From positions 1 to 10,455 of the forward strand of contig CAKTQM010000051.1 in assembly GCA_934597125.1 (NCBI GenBank): a stretch of 10,455 bases of DNA, read 5' to 3'. Numbering within the stretch: position 1 is the first letter of the stretch; every line of letters begins with the position of its first letter. The notes beneath the pieces were generated by a model. It had not been told where the DNA came from. It ran no database searches and saw nothing but the letters and a program-made list of their open reading frames with translations. Positions 1-6,238 of the stretch are shown here, piece by piece. This stretch comes from an uncultured Oscillospiraceae bacterium (GTDB lineage Bacteria; Bacillota; Clostridia; Oscillospirales; Oscillospiraceae). The position numbers were made by a program, and so were the translations under genes.

Positions 1-1182
1 GACGAGCGGGAGCAGACCCTGAACCAGCTTCTGGCGGAGATGGACGGCTTTGACCCCAGCAAGGGCATCATCGTCCTGGCCGCCACCAACCGGCCCGAGG
101 TGCTGGACAAGGCTCTGCTGCGTCCCGGCCGCTTCGACCGGCGCATCACTGTGGATCGTCCCAATCTGGCGGGCCGTCTGTCCACCCTGCAGGTTCATAC
201 CCGCAACATTAAGCTGGCCGAAGACGTGGATCTGGAGAAGATCGCTCAGGCCACCGCCGGCTGCGTGGGCGCCGACCTTGCCAATCTGGTAAACGAAGCC
301 GCCCTCCGCGCCGTCCGCAAGGGCCGCCGCGCCGTCAATCAGAACGACCTGCTGGTCTCCTTCGAGCTGGTTATCGCCGGCAGCGAGAAAAAGGGCACCG
401 TTATCACCGAGCAGGAAAAGCGCATCATCGCCTATCACGAGGTGGGTCACGCCCTGGTGGCCGCCAAACAGAAAAACGCCCAGCCCGTCAGCAAGATCAC
501 CATTGTGCCCCACACCCAGGGTGCCCTTGGTTATACCCTCCATCTGCCGGAGGAGGAGAAGTTCCTCATGTCCAAAGAGGACATTCTGGCGGAGATCCGC
601 ACCCTGCTGGCCGGCCGCTCCAGCGAAGAGGTGGTGTGCCACACCATGACCTCCGGCGCCGCCAACGACATCGAGCGTGCCACGGAAATGGCCCGCAATC
701 TGGTGGCCCGCTTCGGCATGTGCGACGAGTTTGATATGATTGCTCTGGGCACTGTTCAAAGCCAGTATCTGGACGGCGGCTATTCCATGTCCTGCGCCCA
801 GGAGACCTACGCCGCCGCCGACCGCGAGACCATCAAGATCATCCGCCAGTGCCATCAGGAGGCCAGGGAGATCCTGGAGGCCAACCGTGAGCTGCTGGAC
901 AAGATCGCCGCGTACCTGCTGAAAAAGGAGACCATCACCGGTCAGGAGATGATGGCCATTATCGAGGGCCGTGACCCCGAGACCGTGGACAACTACGGCG
1001 CCACAAAGGAACCGGATCAGCCCCTCTTCCGCCCCAGTGTTCCCGAGACTATCGAGGCTCCCGCCAAGCACATCAACATTGTCTCCCAGCCCATCCCCAT
1101 GCCCGACTTCGACGAAAAGCCGGAGGAAACACCCACGGACGACCAATCCACCGAGGGCAAGCCGGAAGACGAAGGAAAATAA
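1..1182 (+). CDS. ftsH: ATP-dependent zinc metalloprotease FtsH, C-terminal part (5' end outside window)
   Basis: FtsH is a membrane-anchored AAA+ protease that unfolds and degrades misassembled membrane proteins and some regulators. The reading frame is open from base 1, so the N-terminal membrane segments and Walker A lie upstream. What remains starts within the AAA module, just after the Walker B region. It contains the second region of homology (RPGRFDRR, bases 124-147), the AAA lid, then the M41 peptidase domain with the zinc motif HEVGH (bases 436-450) and the third metal ligand Asp in SGAANDIERAT (Asp at 667-669). All expected catalytic residues are present, so it looks functional. The last 60 or so residues form a low-complexity tail rich in Pro, Glu and Asp, as is common and variable in the family. 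The gene ends in TAA, followed closely by a hairpin terminator. Confidence 0.96.
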   Translation, partial: DEREQTLNQLLAEMDGFDPSKGIIVLAATNRPEVLDKALLRPGRFDRRITVDRPNLAGRLSTLQVHTRNIKLAEDVDLEKIAQATAGCVGADLANLVNEAALRAVRKGRRAVNQNDLLVSFELVIAGSEKKGTVITEQEKRIIAYHEVGHALVAAKQKNAQPVSKITIVPHTQGALGYTLHLPEEEKFLMSKEDILAEIRTLLAGRSSEEVVCHTMTSGAANDIERATEMARNLVARFGMCDEFDMIALGTVQSQYLDGGYSMSCAQETYAAADRETIKIIRQCHQEAREILEANRELLDKIAAYLLKKETITGQEMMAIIEGRDPETVDNYGATKEPDQPLFRPSVPETIEAPAKHINIVSQPIPMPDFDEKPEETPTDDQSTEGKPEDEGK

Positions 1183-1198
1183 TTATCCGATAAATGTT

Positions 1199-1233
1199 AA
1201 TATCCCTGCGGCCATCGCCGCAGGGATATTTTT
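1199..1233 (+). terminator. Intrinsic terminator of ftsH
   Basis: A perfect inverted repeat has arms at 1201-1211 and 1218-1228 (TATCCCTGCGG and its complement, extendable by two A-T pairs) around a 6-base loop, followed by a run of five T at 1229-1233. It lies 16 bases after the ftsH stop and overlaps the last codon of the convergent small gene, so it may also slow transcription from the other side. There is no comparable T-run in that direction. Confidence 0.9.
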
Positions 1234-1366
1234 ATTCCTCCTCGTCCTCTGCCTGCAAATACATCTCCTCACATTTCTGCTGCGCGTCGATCAAAACGCG
1301 CACTGCCTTTTCCACCTCACGCGCCATGGTCAGATACATCTCCCTATACTCCTGTCCGCTCGGCAT
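1232..1366 (-). CDS. Small charged helical protein of unknown function (44 aa), divergent to XRE regulator
   Basis: I do not recognise a named family. The start chosen is the ATG at 1366, because an AAGGTGAG-like ribosome site lies a few bases upstream (about 1370-1377). A sigma-A type promoter (-10 at 1389-1394) would place the transcript start near 1382, so upstream in-frame starts at 1390 and 1417 (TTG) would lie outside the mRNA. The protein begins MPSGQEYREMY, is predicted largely alpha-helical by eye, has a single cysteine, and ends in an acidic tail (AEDEEE). No membrane segment or signal peptide is seen. It is transcribed away from an XRE-type regulator, with operator-like repeats between, so control by that regulator is likely. 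It could be a toxin, an adaptor or a conserved small orphan; I recall similar short proteins in gut Clostridia, but this was not checked. Confidence 0.68.
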   Translation of the reverse strand: MPSGQEYREMYLTMAREVEKAVRVLIDAQQKCEEMYLQAEDEEE

Positions 1367-1388
1367 ATGCTCACCTTCTTTCTTCTGC

Positions 1389-1417
1389 ATTATAGGACAA
1401 TTTAGTCCTAAATTCAA
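1389..1417 (-). promoter_or_regulatory. Promoter of the 44-aa gene with operator in the spacer
   Basis: On the minus strand there is a consensus -10 TATAAT (1394-1389) and a -35 TTGAAT (1417-1412, four of six matches) with a 17-bp spacer. The expected transcript start is near 1382, leaving a short leader before the ATG at 1366. Confidence 0.75.
1393..1410. promoter_or_regulatory. Palindromic operator TAGGAC-n6-GTCCTA
   Basis: A perfect 6-bp inverted repeat (TAGGAC at 1393-1398, GTCCTA at 1405-1410) fills most of the spacer of the minus-strand promoter and touches its -10 box. A partial second copy, TAGGACAATTTG at 1418-1429, repeats the left half 25 bp downstream, about two and a half helix turns away. 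Position and symmetry suit a dimeric repressor such as the adjacent XRE protein. Binding is inferred. Confidence 0.6.
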
Positions 1418-1427
1418 TAGGACAATT

Positions 1428-1436
1428 TGACATAAT
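1428..1436 (+). promoter_or_regulatory. Possible extended -10 promoter of the XRE gene
   Basis: TGACATAAT matches an extended -10 (TGn followed by CATAAT, five of six to TATAAT). No good -35 lies 16-18 bp upstream, which extended -10 promoters tolerate. It would start transcription near 1443, about ten bases before the ATG at 1453. An overlapping TTGACA (1427-1432) is an alternative -35, but it would put the start of the transcript inside the gene. Confidence 0.4.
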
Positions 1437-1455
1437 TATCATGGTGATAATTATG
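1431..1455. promoter_or_regulatory. 25-bp perfect palindrome covering the XRE start codon
   Basis: The arms CATAATTATCA (1431-1441) and TGATAATTATG (1445-1455) are exact reverse complements around a 3-base centre. The right arm ends exactly on the ATG at 1453-1455, and the left arm includes the candidate -10. A protein bound here would block both RNA polymerase and the start region, so this is a plausible autoregulatory operator. As RNA it could also form a hairpin hiding the start codon, but only if transcription began upstream of 1431. Confidence 0.7.
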
Positions 1456-1674
1456 AACAGATTGCAAGCCCTCCGCAAAGAGCGGGGCTTTACCCAAATC
1501 AAAATGCAGATGCTGACCGGCATCGACCAAAGCGCCTATTCTAAGATCGAACGGGGCGAGCGCTATCTCAGCTTCGAGCAGTGCCGCCGTGTGGCGCTGG
1601 CACTGAACACCAGCATGGACTACCTGGCGGGCCTGACCGACGAAAAAGCCCCCTATCCCAGAGCAAAGCAGTGA
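1453..1674 (+). CDS. XRE/Cro-C1 type transcriptional regulator (73 aa)
   Basis: This is a small DNA-binding protein that is almost entirely one HTH_3 domain. It has the family pattern: RLQALRKERGFTQ (helix 1 into helix 2), a turn, then GIDQSAYSKIERGER (recognition helix and following residues), and a conserved end ALNTSMDYLAGLTD. There is no sensor or protease domain, so it probably acts as a simple dimeric repressor. The ATG at 1453 is preferred over an in-frame ATG at 1441: the protein then starts MNRLQALR as relatives do, a weak GGTG ribosome site lies just upstream, and the likely transcript start falls after 1441. It is divergent from the 44-aa gene, and the shared intergenic palindromes point to regulation of both genes. 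The stop codon lies inside the arm of its own terminator hairpin. Confidence 0.9.
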   Translation: MNRLQALRKERGFTQIKMQMLTGIDQSAYSKIERGERYLSFEQCRRVALALNTSMDYLAGLTDEKAPYPRAKQ

Positions 1675-1699
1675 GCATCCTTAGGATGCTCACTGCTTT
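1665..1699 (+). terminator. Hairpin terminator at the end of the XRE gene
   Basis: Perfect 16-bp arms (1665-1680 and 1684-1699, beginning AAAGCAGTGAGC) with a 3-base loop. The stem starts within the last codons of the XRE gene and contains its stop. The T-run is short (TTTATT at 1697-1702). Because the outer arms are AAA and TTT it can act in both directions, so it may also end the convergent pyrophosphatase transcript. Confidence 0.75.
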
Positions 1700-1712
1700 A
1701 TTCCACTTACCC

Positions 1713-1764
1713 CGTGCCGCACAGCGGCACGCCTTTTCTTTTCTCTCTTCTCTTTTCTCTTTTC
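1713..1764. repeat. Second hairpin plus 33-base homopyrimidine tract between convergent genes
   Basis: An 8-bp GC-rich inverted repeat (CGTGCCGC at 1713-1720, GCGGCACG at 1724-1731, loop ACA) is followed on the plus strand by an unbroken run of C and T from 1732 to 1764, mostly TTTTC and TCTC units. It lies between the XRE terminator and the pyrophosphatase stop. It could be a back-up terminator for the plus strand (T-rich but interrupted by C). On the minus strand it is a purine-only 3' untranslated stretch. Confidence 0.5.
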
Positions 1765-3376
1765 AGCCCCACAACGTAGTCAGCATGGGAATGACCTGTT
1801 TCTTGCGGGACATGACCCCCGACAGGAATACCGTGTTGTCCTTGGGCTCCACGGCAAAGGCGTTGCGGATGGCGTCGTCGCTGCCGATAAACAGCAGCTG
1901 CGTGCCCTCCTGCAAAACATCCGTCAGCATCAGGATCACCATGTCGTAGCCGTGCTCCAGCTTCATCTTCTCCATCGCCTTCAACAGATCGTCCTTGCGC
2001 TCCATCAGGTGCTCCGAATCGATGCACGTCACCTGCCCCACGCCCAGATTCTGCTCGGCAATGTGGAACTCCTTGAAGTCGCTGCGCAGCAGCTCCTCCG
2101 CCGACTTGCCGTCCACCGCGCCGGCGGCGAACAGCTCCCGTCCCAGATCATCCAGCGACACACGGGCCATACGGGCCAGCCGCTCCGCCATAGCGATATC
2201 CCGCTTGGTGCAGGTGGGGGACTTAAACATAACGGTGTCCGACAGAATCGCCGCCGCCATCAGCCCCGCCATATGGGGCGAGGGCATCACGCCGTGCTCC
2301 TGATACATGGAGGTGATGATGGTGTTGGTGCTGCCCACCGGCTCATTGCGCACGTTGATGGGCTGCCTCGTCTGGATATCCGCCAGCCGGTGGTGATCCA
2401 CGATCGCCAATATCTCCGCCTGCTCAATGCCCGGCACGGTCTGGGACAACTCGTTGTGATCCACCAGCACCACCTGCTTGCGCCGCGGACGCAGCAAGTG
2501 ATAGCGCGACAGCGTGCCCACCACCTTCTCCTCCTCGTCCAGGATGGGATAGCAGCGGTAGCGGCTCTTCAACACCACTTCACGCACGTCGTCAATGTAA
2601 TCGTCCAGATGGAAGCAGATCAGATCGCCGGTGGCGCAAGGGCGGGAAATGGGGATGGCCTGATAGATCAGCCGGTGTACGCGGCTGGCGTCAAAGGGGG
2701 TGGAGATGATGCACGTCTTCCCCGCGTCTTTGATCCACTCCGGATCCACGTCCGTCTGGCACAGGATCAGGCAGGACACCTGCATCTCCAGCGCCCGCCG
2801 GATCATATCCGGCTGGCTGCCGCACAGCACGATGCTGTCGGCGCTGTCAAACAGCAGGTTTTCACAGCTCTGGGGCAGGGCGATAGACACGCTGCCCGAC
2901 AGAGTATCCACCAGATCGCCGCCCTCACCCACGATGCGTCCCTCAATGACGCTGAGAAGGTTGAACATGGGCACCTCCTCCACCATGGGATTGGCGATGG
3001 TGTTCAGGCTGAAAGTGGCAATATCTCCGGCGGACAGCATACCATACAGTGTTCCATCCTCATTGGTGACCGGCAGCGCCGAGATCTTCTGGCTGCGCAT
3101 CAGCTGCCATGCCCGATCCATGGTCACCGAGGCGTCCAGACAGGGCGGCCGGTCAAAGTCCAGATCCCGCACCTGGGTACGGACGTTCTGGATAAACCGC
3201 GGCGGCTTAAAGCCAAAGCGCTTCAGCATCCGGTTCGTCTCGTCGCTGATGGTGCCCATGTGTACCGCCACATACTCCTTCTCGCCCAGCGCGTTTTTCA
3301 GCGCCGCGTAGGACATGGCAGCCACAATGGAATCCGTGTCGGGATTGCGGTGTCCGGTCACATAGATCTCGTTCAT
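1763..3376 (-). CDS. ppaC: Manganese-dependent (family II) inorganic pyrophosphatase with CBS and DRTGG regulatory domains
   Basis: It hydrolyses pyrophosphate to phosphate in the cytoplasm, pulling biosynthetic reactions forward. The 537 residues split as follows: DHH-family metal site GHRNPDTDS at 8-16; first CBS motif about 70-125; a DRTGG-type insert about 136-243; second CBS motif about 245-297; the rest of the DHH catalytic domain with VDHN (305-308), VDHHR (326-330) and SD (379-380); and a C-terminal DHHA2 domain ending with the substrate-binding motif SRKKQ (523-527). Plain family II enzymes have about 310 residues; the extra 230 or so are the regulatory insert, which in characterised clostridial relatives binds adenine nucleotides. 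The ATG at 3376 is chosen because GHxxPDxD then lies near the N-terminus and AAAGGAG sits 9 bases upstream. An upstream in-frame start at 3445 would lie inside the promoter. Confidence 0.95.
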   Translation of the reverse strand: MNEIYVTGHRNPDTDSIVAAMSYAALKNALGEKEYVAVHMGTISDETNRMLKRFGFKPPRFIQNVRTQVRDLDFDRPPCLDASVTMDRAWQLMRSQKISALPVTNEDGTLYGMLSAGDIATFSLNTIANPMVEEVPMFNLLSVIEGRIVGEGGDLVDTLSGSVSIALPQSCENLLFDSADSIVLCGSQPDMIRRALEMQVSCLILCQTDVDPEWIKDAGKTCIISTPFDASRVHRLIYQAIPISRPCATGDLICFHLDDYIDDVREVVLKSRYRCYPILDEEEKVVGTLSRYHLLRPRRKQVVLVDHNELSQTVPGIEQAEILAIVDHHRLADIQTRQPINVRNEPVGSTNTIITSMYQEHGVMPSPHMAGLMAAAILSDTVMFKSPTCTKRDIAMAERLARMARVSLDDLGRELFAAGAVDGKSAEELLRSDFKEFHIAEQNLGVGQVTCIDSEHLMERKDDLLKAMEKMKLEHGYDMVILMLTDVLQEGTQLLFIGSDDAIRNAFAVEPKDNTVFLSGVMSRKKQVIPMLTTLWG

Positions 3377-3416
3377 ATCGGTCAGCTCCTTTGCGCAGCA
3401 ATTTTCCTTTTTTGTT

Positions 3417-3445
3417 ATTATAGTGCAGCGCCGCCCATAGGTCAA
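3417..3445 (-). promoter_or_regulatory. Sigma-A type promoter of the pyrophosphatase gene
   Basis: -35 TTGACC (3445-3440), 17-bp spacer, consensus -10 TATAAT (3422-3417) on the minus strand. The transcript should start near 3410, about 34 bases before the ATG. Confidence 0.85.
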
Positions 3446-3450
3446 TGGTC

Positions 3451-3479
3451 TTGATTTACAGAAAAAAGCATGTTATCAT
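3451..3479 (+). promoter_or_regulatory. Sigma-A type promoter of the MATE gene
   Basis: -35 TTGATT (3451-3456), 17-bp spacer, -10 TATCAT (3474-3479) with an upstream TG (extended -10). The transcript should start near 3486. Its -35 is only 5 bp from the -35 of the divergent pyrophosphatase promoter. Confidence 0.75.
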
Positions 3480-3518
3480 AAAGTTTAAGCAAAGAATTTA
3501 CAGAAAATGAGGACGATA

Positions 3519-4994
3519 ATGTATCACAACCATCATCTTCACGAAACCAAGCACCTGAAAGAGGCCAATCTCCTTCAGGAGGAAAAATACCGCCACCTGA
3601 CCTCTGACCCCGTGGGCAAGCTGGTGTGCGAAATGGCGGTACCCACCATCATCTCCATGCTGGTGACGGCGGTGTATAACCTGGCGGACACCTTTTTTGT
3701 GGGGCTGATGCGCTCCAACGCGGCCACCGGCGCGGTGGGCGTGGTCTTTTCGCTGATGGCTATTATTCAGGCCACCGGCTTTTTCTTCGGTCAGGGCAGC
3801 GGCAACTACATCTCCCGCCAGCTGGGCCGCCACCAGACCGAGGACGCTGAGACCATGGCTATCACCGCCGTGACCCTGGCCTTTTCCGCCGGTATCGTAC
3901 TGCTGATCTTAGGGCAGATCTTTCTGGAACCTCTGGCGCTGCTGCTGGGCTCCACCGACACCATCCTGCCCTACGCCTGCGACTATCTGCGCATCATCCT
4001 GCTGGGCGCGCCGTATATGACCGCCTCCTTCGTGCTGAATAACCAGCTGCGCTTTCAGGGCAGCGCCGTCTACAGCATGATCGGCATTGTGGCCGGCGCG
4101 GTCATCAACGTGGGATTGGATCCTCTGCTGATCTTCACCTTCCGCATGGGCATCAAGGGCGCGGCGCTGGCTACCATCATCGGTCAGCTGTTCTCCTTCG
4201 GCCTGCTGCTGTTCGGCTGCACCCAGGGGGGCAACCTGCGGCTCCATCCCAGCAAGATCCGCTTCACCCGTCATATTTTCAAGGAGATCCTGCGGGGCGG
4301 CTTCCCCAGCCTGTGCCGCCAGAGCCTTATGGCCATCTCCACCATCTGCCTGAACGTGGCCTCCGGCCTGTACGGCGACGCGGCCATCGCCGCCATGAGC
4401 GTGGTGGGCCGTGTCATGACTATGGCCAACTCCGCCCTCATCGGCTTTGGTCAGGGCTTCCAGCCGGTGTGTGGCTTCAACTACGGTGCCAAGCTCTATG
4501 ACCGGGTACGCGAAGGCTTCCGTTTCTGCGTCAAATGGGGCACCCTGTTCCTTGTGGCGGCCTCCATCGTGGGTTACATCTTCGCCCCCCAGCTGGTAGC
4601 TCTCTTCCGCAACGATCCGGAGGTAGTGGCCTTCGGCACCGTCGCCATGCGCTGCCAGTGCGTCACCTTCCCCCTGGCCGCCTATGCCCTCGTCAGCAAT
4701 ATGATGACCCAGACCATGGGCAAAACACTGCCCGCCACCATTCTGGCCGCGGCGCGGCAGGGATTGTTCTTCATCCCCGCCGTGATGCTGATGCCCCTGT
4801 GGCTGGATCAGTGGGGCGTGCAGCTGGCCCAGTCGGTGGCCGACGTACTGTCCTTTGCCCTGACGGTGATCATGATGCGCCGCGTCTTCCAGAACCTGCA
4901 GGCTGAGGAGCACGCCGCCATACTGCTGCATCACCACCGCACGTCCGAACCCTATTCCGCGGAAAAACTCTCGGAAATGCCGGAAACCCTCTGA
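3519..4994 (+). CDS. MATE family multidrug/cation antiporter
   Basis: This is a membrane exporter expected to expel drugs or organic cations in exchange for Na+ or H+. The roughly 491 residues match the family size, with about 12 hydrophobic segments in two homologous halves. The first half has the typical opening KLVCEMAVPTIISMLV with YNLADTFFVG, and FGQGSGNYISRQLG at about 90-103. The second half has the equivalent NVASGLYGDAAIAAMSVVGR and GFGQGFQPVCGFNYGAK. The ATG at 3519 is preferred over the ATG at 3507, because GAGGA (3509-3513), a ribosome site at the right distance, overlaps that upstream ATG. The first 12 residues hold five histidines, and a short HHH run lies near the cytoplasmic C-terminus. 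Substrate cannot be told from sequence; the MepA/NorM/DinF subgroup was not resolved. No clear terminator follows, so some reading into prfB is possible. Confidence 0.92.
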   Translation: MYHNHHLHETKHLKEANLLQEEKYRHLTSDPVGKLVCEMAVPTIISMLVTAVYNLADTFFVGLMRSNAATGAVGVVFSLMAIIQATGFFFGQGSGNYISRQLGRHQTEDAETMAITAVTLAFSAGIVLLILGQIFLEPLALLLGSTDTILPYACDYLRIILLGAPYMTASFVLNNQLRFQGSAVYSMIGIVAGAVINVGLDPLLIFTFRMGIKGAALATIIGQLFSFGLLLFGCTQGGNLRLHPSKIRFTRHIFKEILRGGFPSLCRQSLMAISTICLNVASGLYGDAAIAAMSVVGRVMTMANSALIGFGQGFQPVCGFNYGAKLYDRVREGFRFCVKWGTLFLVAASIVGYIFAPQLVALFRNDPEVVAFGTVAMRCQCVTFPLAAYALVSNMMTQTMGKTLPATILAAARQGLFFIPAVMLMPLWLDQWGVQLAQSVADVLSFALTVIMMRRVFQNLQAEEHAAILLHHHRTSEPYSAEKLSEMPETL

Positions 4995-5002
4995 TTTTCC
5001 CC

Positions 5003-5031
5003 TTTACAGACCACATAATTCCGGATATAAT
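5003..5031 (+). promoter_or_regulatory. Sigma-A type promoter of prfB
   Basis: -35 TTTACA (5003-5008, five of six), 17-bp spacer, consensus -10 TATAAT (5026-5031). The expected transcript start is near 5038, giving a leader of about 35 bases with AAGGAG at 5057-5062. It begins 8 bases after the MATE stop codon. Confidence 0.85.
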
Positions 5032-5072
5032 AGTATGGTTACTGAAATCCACCGATAAGGAGACTGACACAT

Positions 5073-6194
5073 ATGGCCGTGATCGAATACGACGATTATA
5101 AACAAAAACTTCTGGCGCTGGAGCCCACTCTGGGCGAGCTGGAAAAGGCGCTGGGCATCCCCAAGGCGCGGGAAGAGCTGGCTGCCCTGCAAAAGGAGAC
5201 GGAGCAGGACGGCTTCTGGAACGATTTGGAACGCAGCCAGAAGGTGAGCCAGCAGATCAAGCGTCTGGAAAACAAGATCAAAAAGCATGACCGTCTGGTG
5301 GGCGAGTGGGAGGATACCCTGACCCTGTGCGAAATGGCGCAGGAGGAGGACGACGCCTCCCAGCTGCCCGACGTGATGGAGGGCTACAACACCCTGGAAA
5401 AGGAGATCAGCGAGCGCCGTCTGGCCGCCCTGCTCTCCGGCGAGTATGACGCCAACAACGCCATCCTCACCTTCCATGCCGGTGCCGGCGGCACCGAGGC
5501 TCAGGACTGGACGGAGATGCTCTACCGCATGTACACCCGCTGGGCCGAGCGCCATGGCTATACCTATCAGCTGATGGACTACGAAGCCGGTGAAGAAGCG
5601 GGCATCAAGTCCGCCACCATCCTCATCGAGGGTGAAAATGCCTACGGCTACCTGAAAAGCGAAAACGGCGTCCACCGTCTCGTCCGCGTCAGCCCCTTTG
5701 ACGCCAACGCCCGCCGCCAGACCAGCTTCGCCGCTCTGGAGGTCATGCCTGAGCTGGCTGACGACAGCGAAATCGAGATCCGTCCCGAGGAGATCGAAAT
5801 GCAGGCCTGCCGCTCCTCCGGCGCAGGCGGCCAGCATATCAACAAGACCTCCTCCGCCGTCCGCCTGACCCACCTGCCCACCGGCATCGTGGTCTTCTGC
5901 CAGACGGAGCGCAGCCAGTTCCAGAACCGCGACAACGCCATGAAGATGCTGAAAGCCAAGCTGGCGGAGCTGAAGCTCCAGCAGCACGCCGAGAAGATCA
6001 GCGATATCAAGGGCGTACAAATGAAGATCGAATGGGGCAGCCAGATCCGTTCCTACGTCTTCATGCCCTACACCTTGGCCAAGGACACCCGCACCGGCTA
6101 TGAAATGGGCAACATCCAGGCCGTCATGGACGGCGATATCGACGGCTTTATCAACGCCTACCTGACTGCCGCCGCCAACGGCGAATTGAAATAA
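5073..6194 (+). CDS. prfB: Peptide chain release factor 2 (RF2), single-frame
   Basis: RF2 reads UGA and UAA stop codons on the ribosome and triggers release of the finished protein. The 373 residues match RF2 length. Identity as RF2 and not RF1 rests on the stop-codon reading tripeptide SPF (207-209, in RVSPFDA); RF1 has PxT there. The catalytic GGQ lies at 252-254 in SGAGGQHINKTSSAVR, and the N-terminal half is the helical domain with FWND at 48-51. Most bacterial prfB genes need a +1 frameshift at an in-frame UGA near codon 25. Here the aligned position is Leu27-Gly28 (CTG GGC, 5151-5156) and the whole gene is open in one frame, so this feedback control is absent. AAGGAG lies 10 bases before the ATG. 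The gene has its own promoter and a strong terminator, so it is probably monocistronic. Confidence 0.97.
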   Translation: MAVIEYDDYKQKLLALEPTLGELEKALGIPKAREELAALQKETEQDGFWNDLERSQKVSQQIKRLENKIKKHDRLVGEWEDTLTLCEMAQEEDDASQLPDVMEGYNTLEKEISERRLAALLSGEYDANNAILTFHAGAGGTEAQDWTEMLYRMYTRWAERHGYTYQLMDYEAGEEAGIKSATILIEGENAYGYLKSENGVHRLVRVSPFDANARRQTSFAALEVMPELADDSEIEIRPEEIEMQACRSSGAGGQHINKTSSAVRLTHLPTGIVVFCQTERSQFQNRDNAMKMLKAKLAELKLQQHAEKISDIKGVQMKIEWGSQIRSYVFMPYTLAKDTRTGYEMGNIQAVMDGDIDGFINAYLTAAANGELK

Positions 6195-6204
6195 ATGCTT
6201 TCAT

Positions 6205-6238
6205 AAAAAATGCTGTGCCTTTCGGCACAGCATTTTTT
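6205..6238. terminator. Bidirectional intrinsic terminator between prfB and the cyclo-ligase gene
   Basis: Arms 6205-6219 and 6224-6238 form a perfect 15-bp stem with a TTTC loop. The GC part is TGCTGTGCC and its complement, flanked by six A on the left and six T on the right, so each strand sees a stem followed by a T-run. It follows prfB by about 10 bases and overlaps the stop codon of the convergent gene (6237-6239). Confidence 0.95.

Noticed and set aside
1367..1417. Longer 61-residue form of the small minus-strand protein starting at TTG 1417
   Set aside because: The extension overlaps the promoter boxes, and a good ribosome site lies before the ATG at 1366.
1427..1449. Perfect TTGACA at 1427-1432 as -35 of the XRE gene
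   Set aside because: The best -10 at normal spacing (AATTAT, 1449-1454) would start the transcript about 1461, inside the coding region. The extended -10 at 1428-1436 fits better.
3377..3445. Upstream start of the pyrophosphatase at 3445
   Set aside because: The extra 23 residues are not family-like, the region holds the promoter (-10 at 3417-3422), and AAAGGAG marks the ATG at 3376.
1952..3454. Long plus-strand open frame (500 codons) opposite the pyrophosphatase gene
   Set aside because: It is the antisense shadow of a clearly recognisable DHH/CBS protein. Its composition (very rich in His, Arg, Gln, Ala) is typical of GC-rich antisense reading, and it has no family motif.
3909..4937. Minus-strand open frame (342 codons) opposite the MATE gene
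   Set aside because: Antisense of membrane-protein codons gives a Gly/His/Gln/Asp-rich string with no domain; MATE coding is certain.
5004..6020. Minus-strand open frame (338 codons) opposite prfB
   Set aside because: Shadow of RF2; the RF2 motifs SPF and GGQ settle the coding strand.
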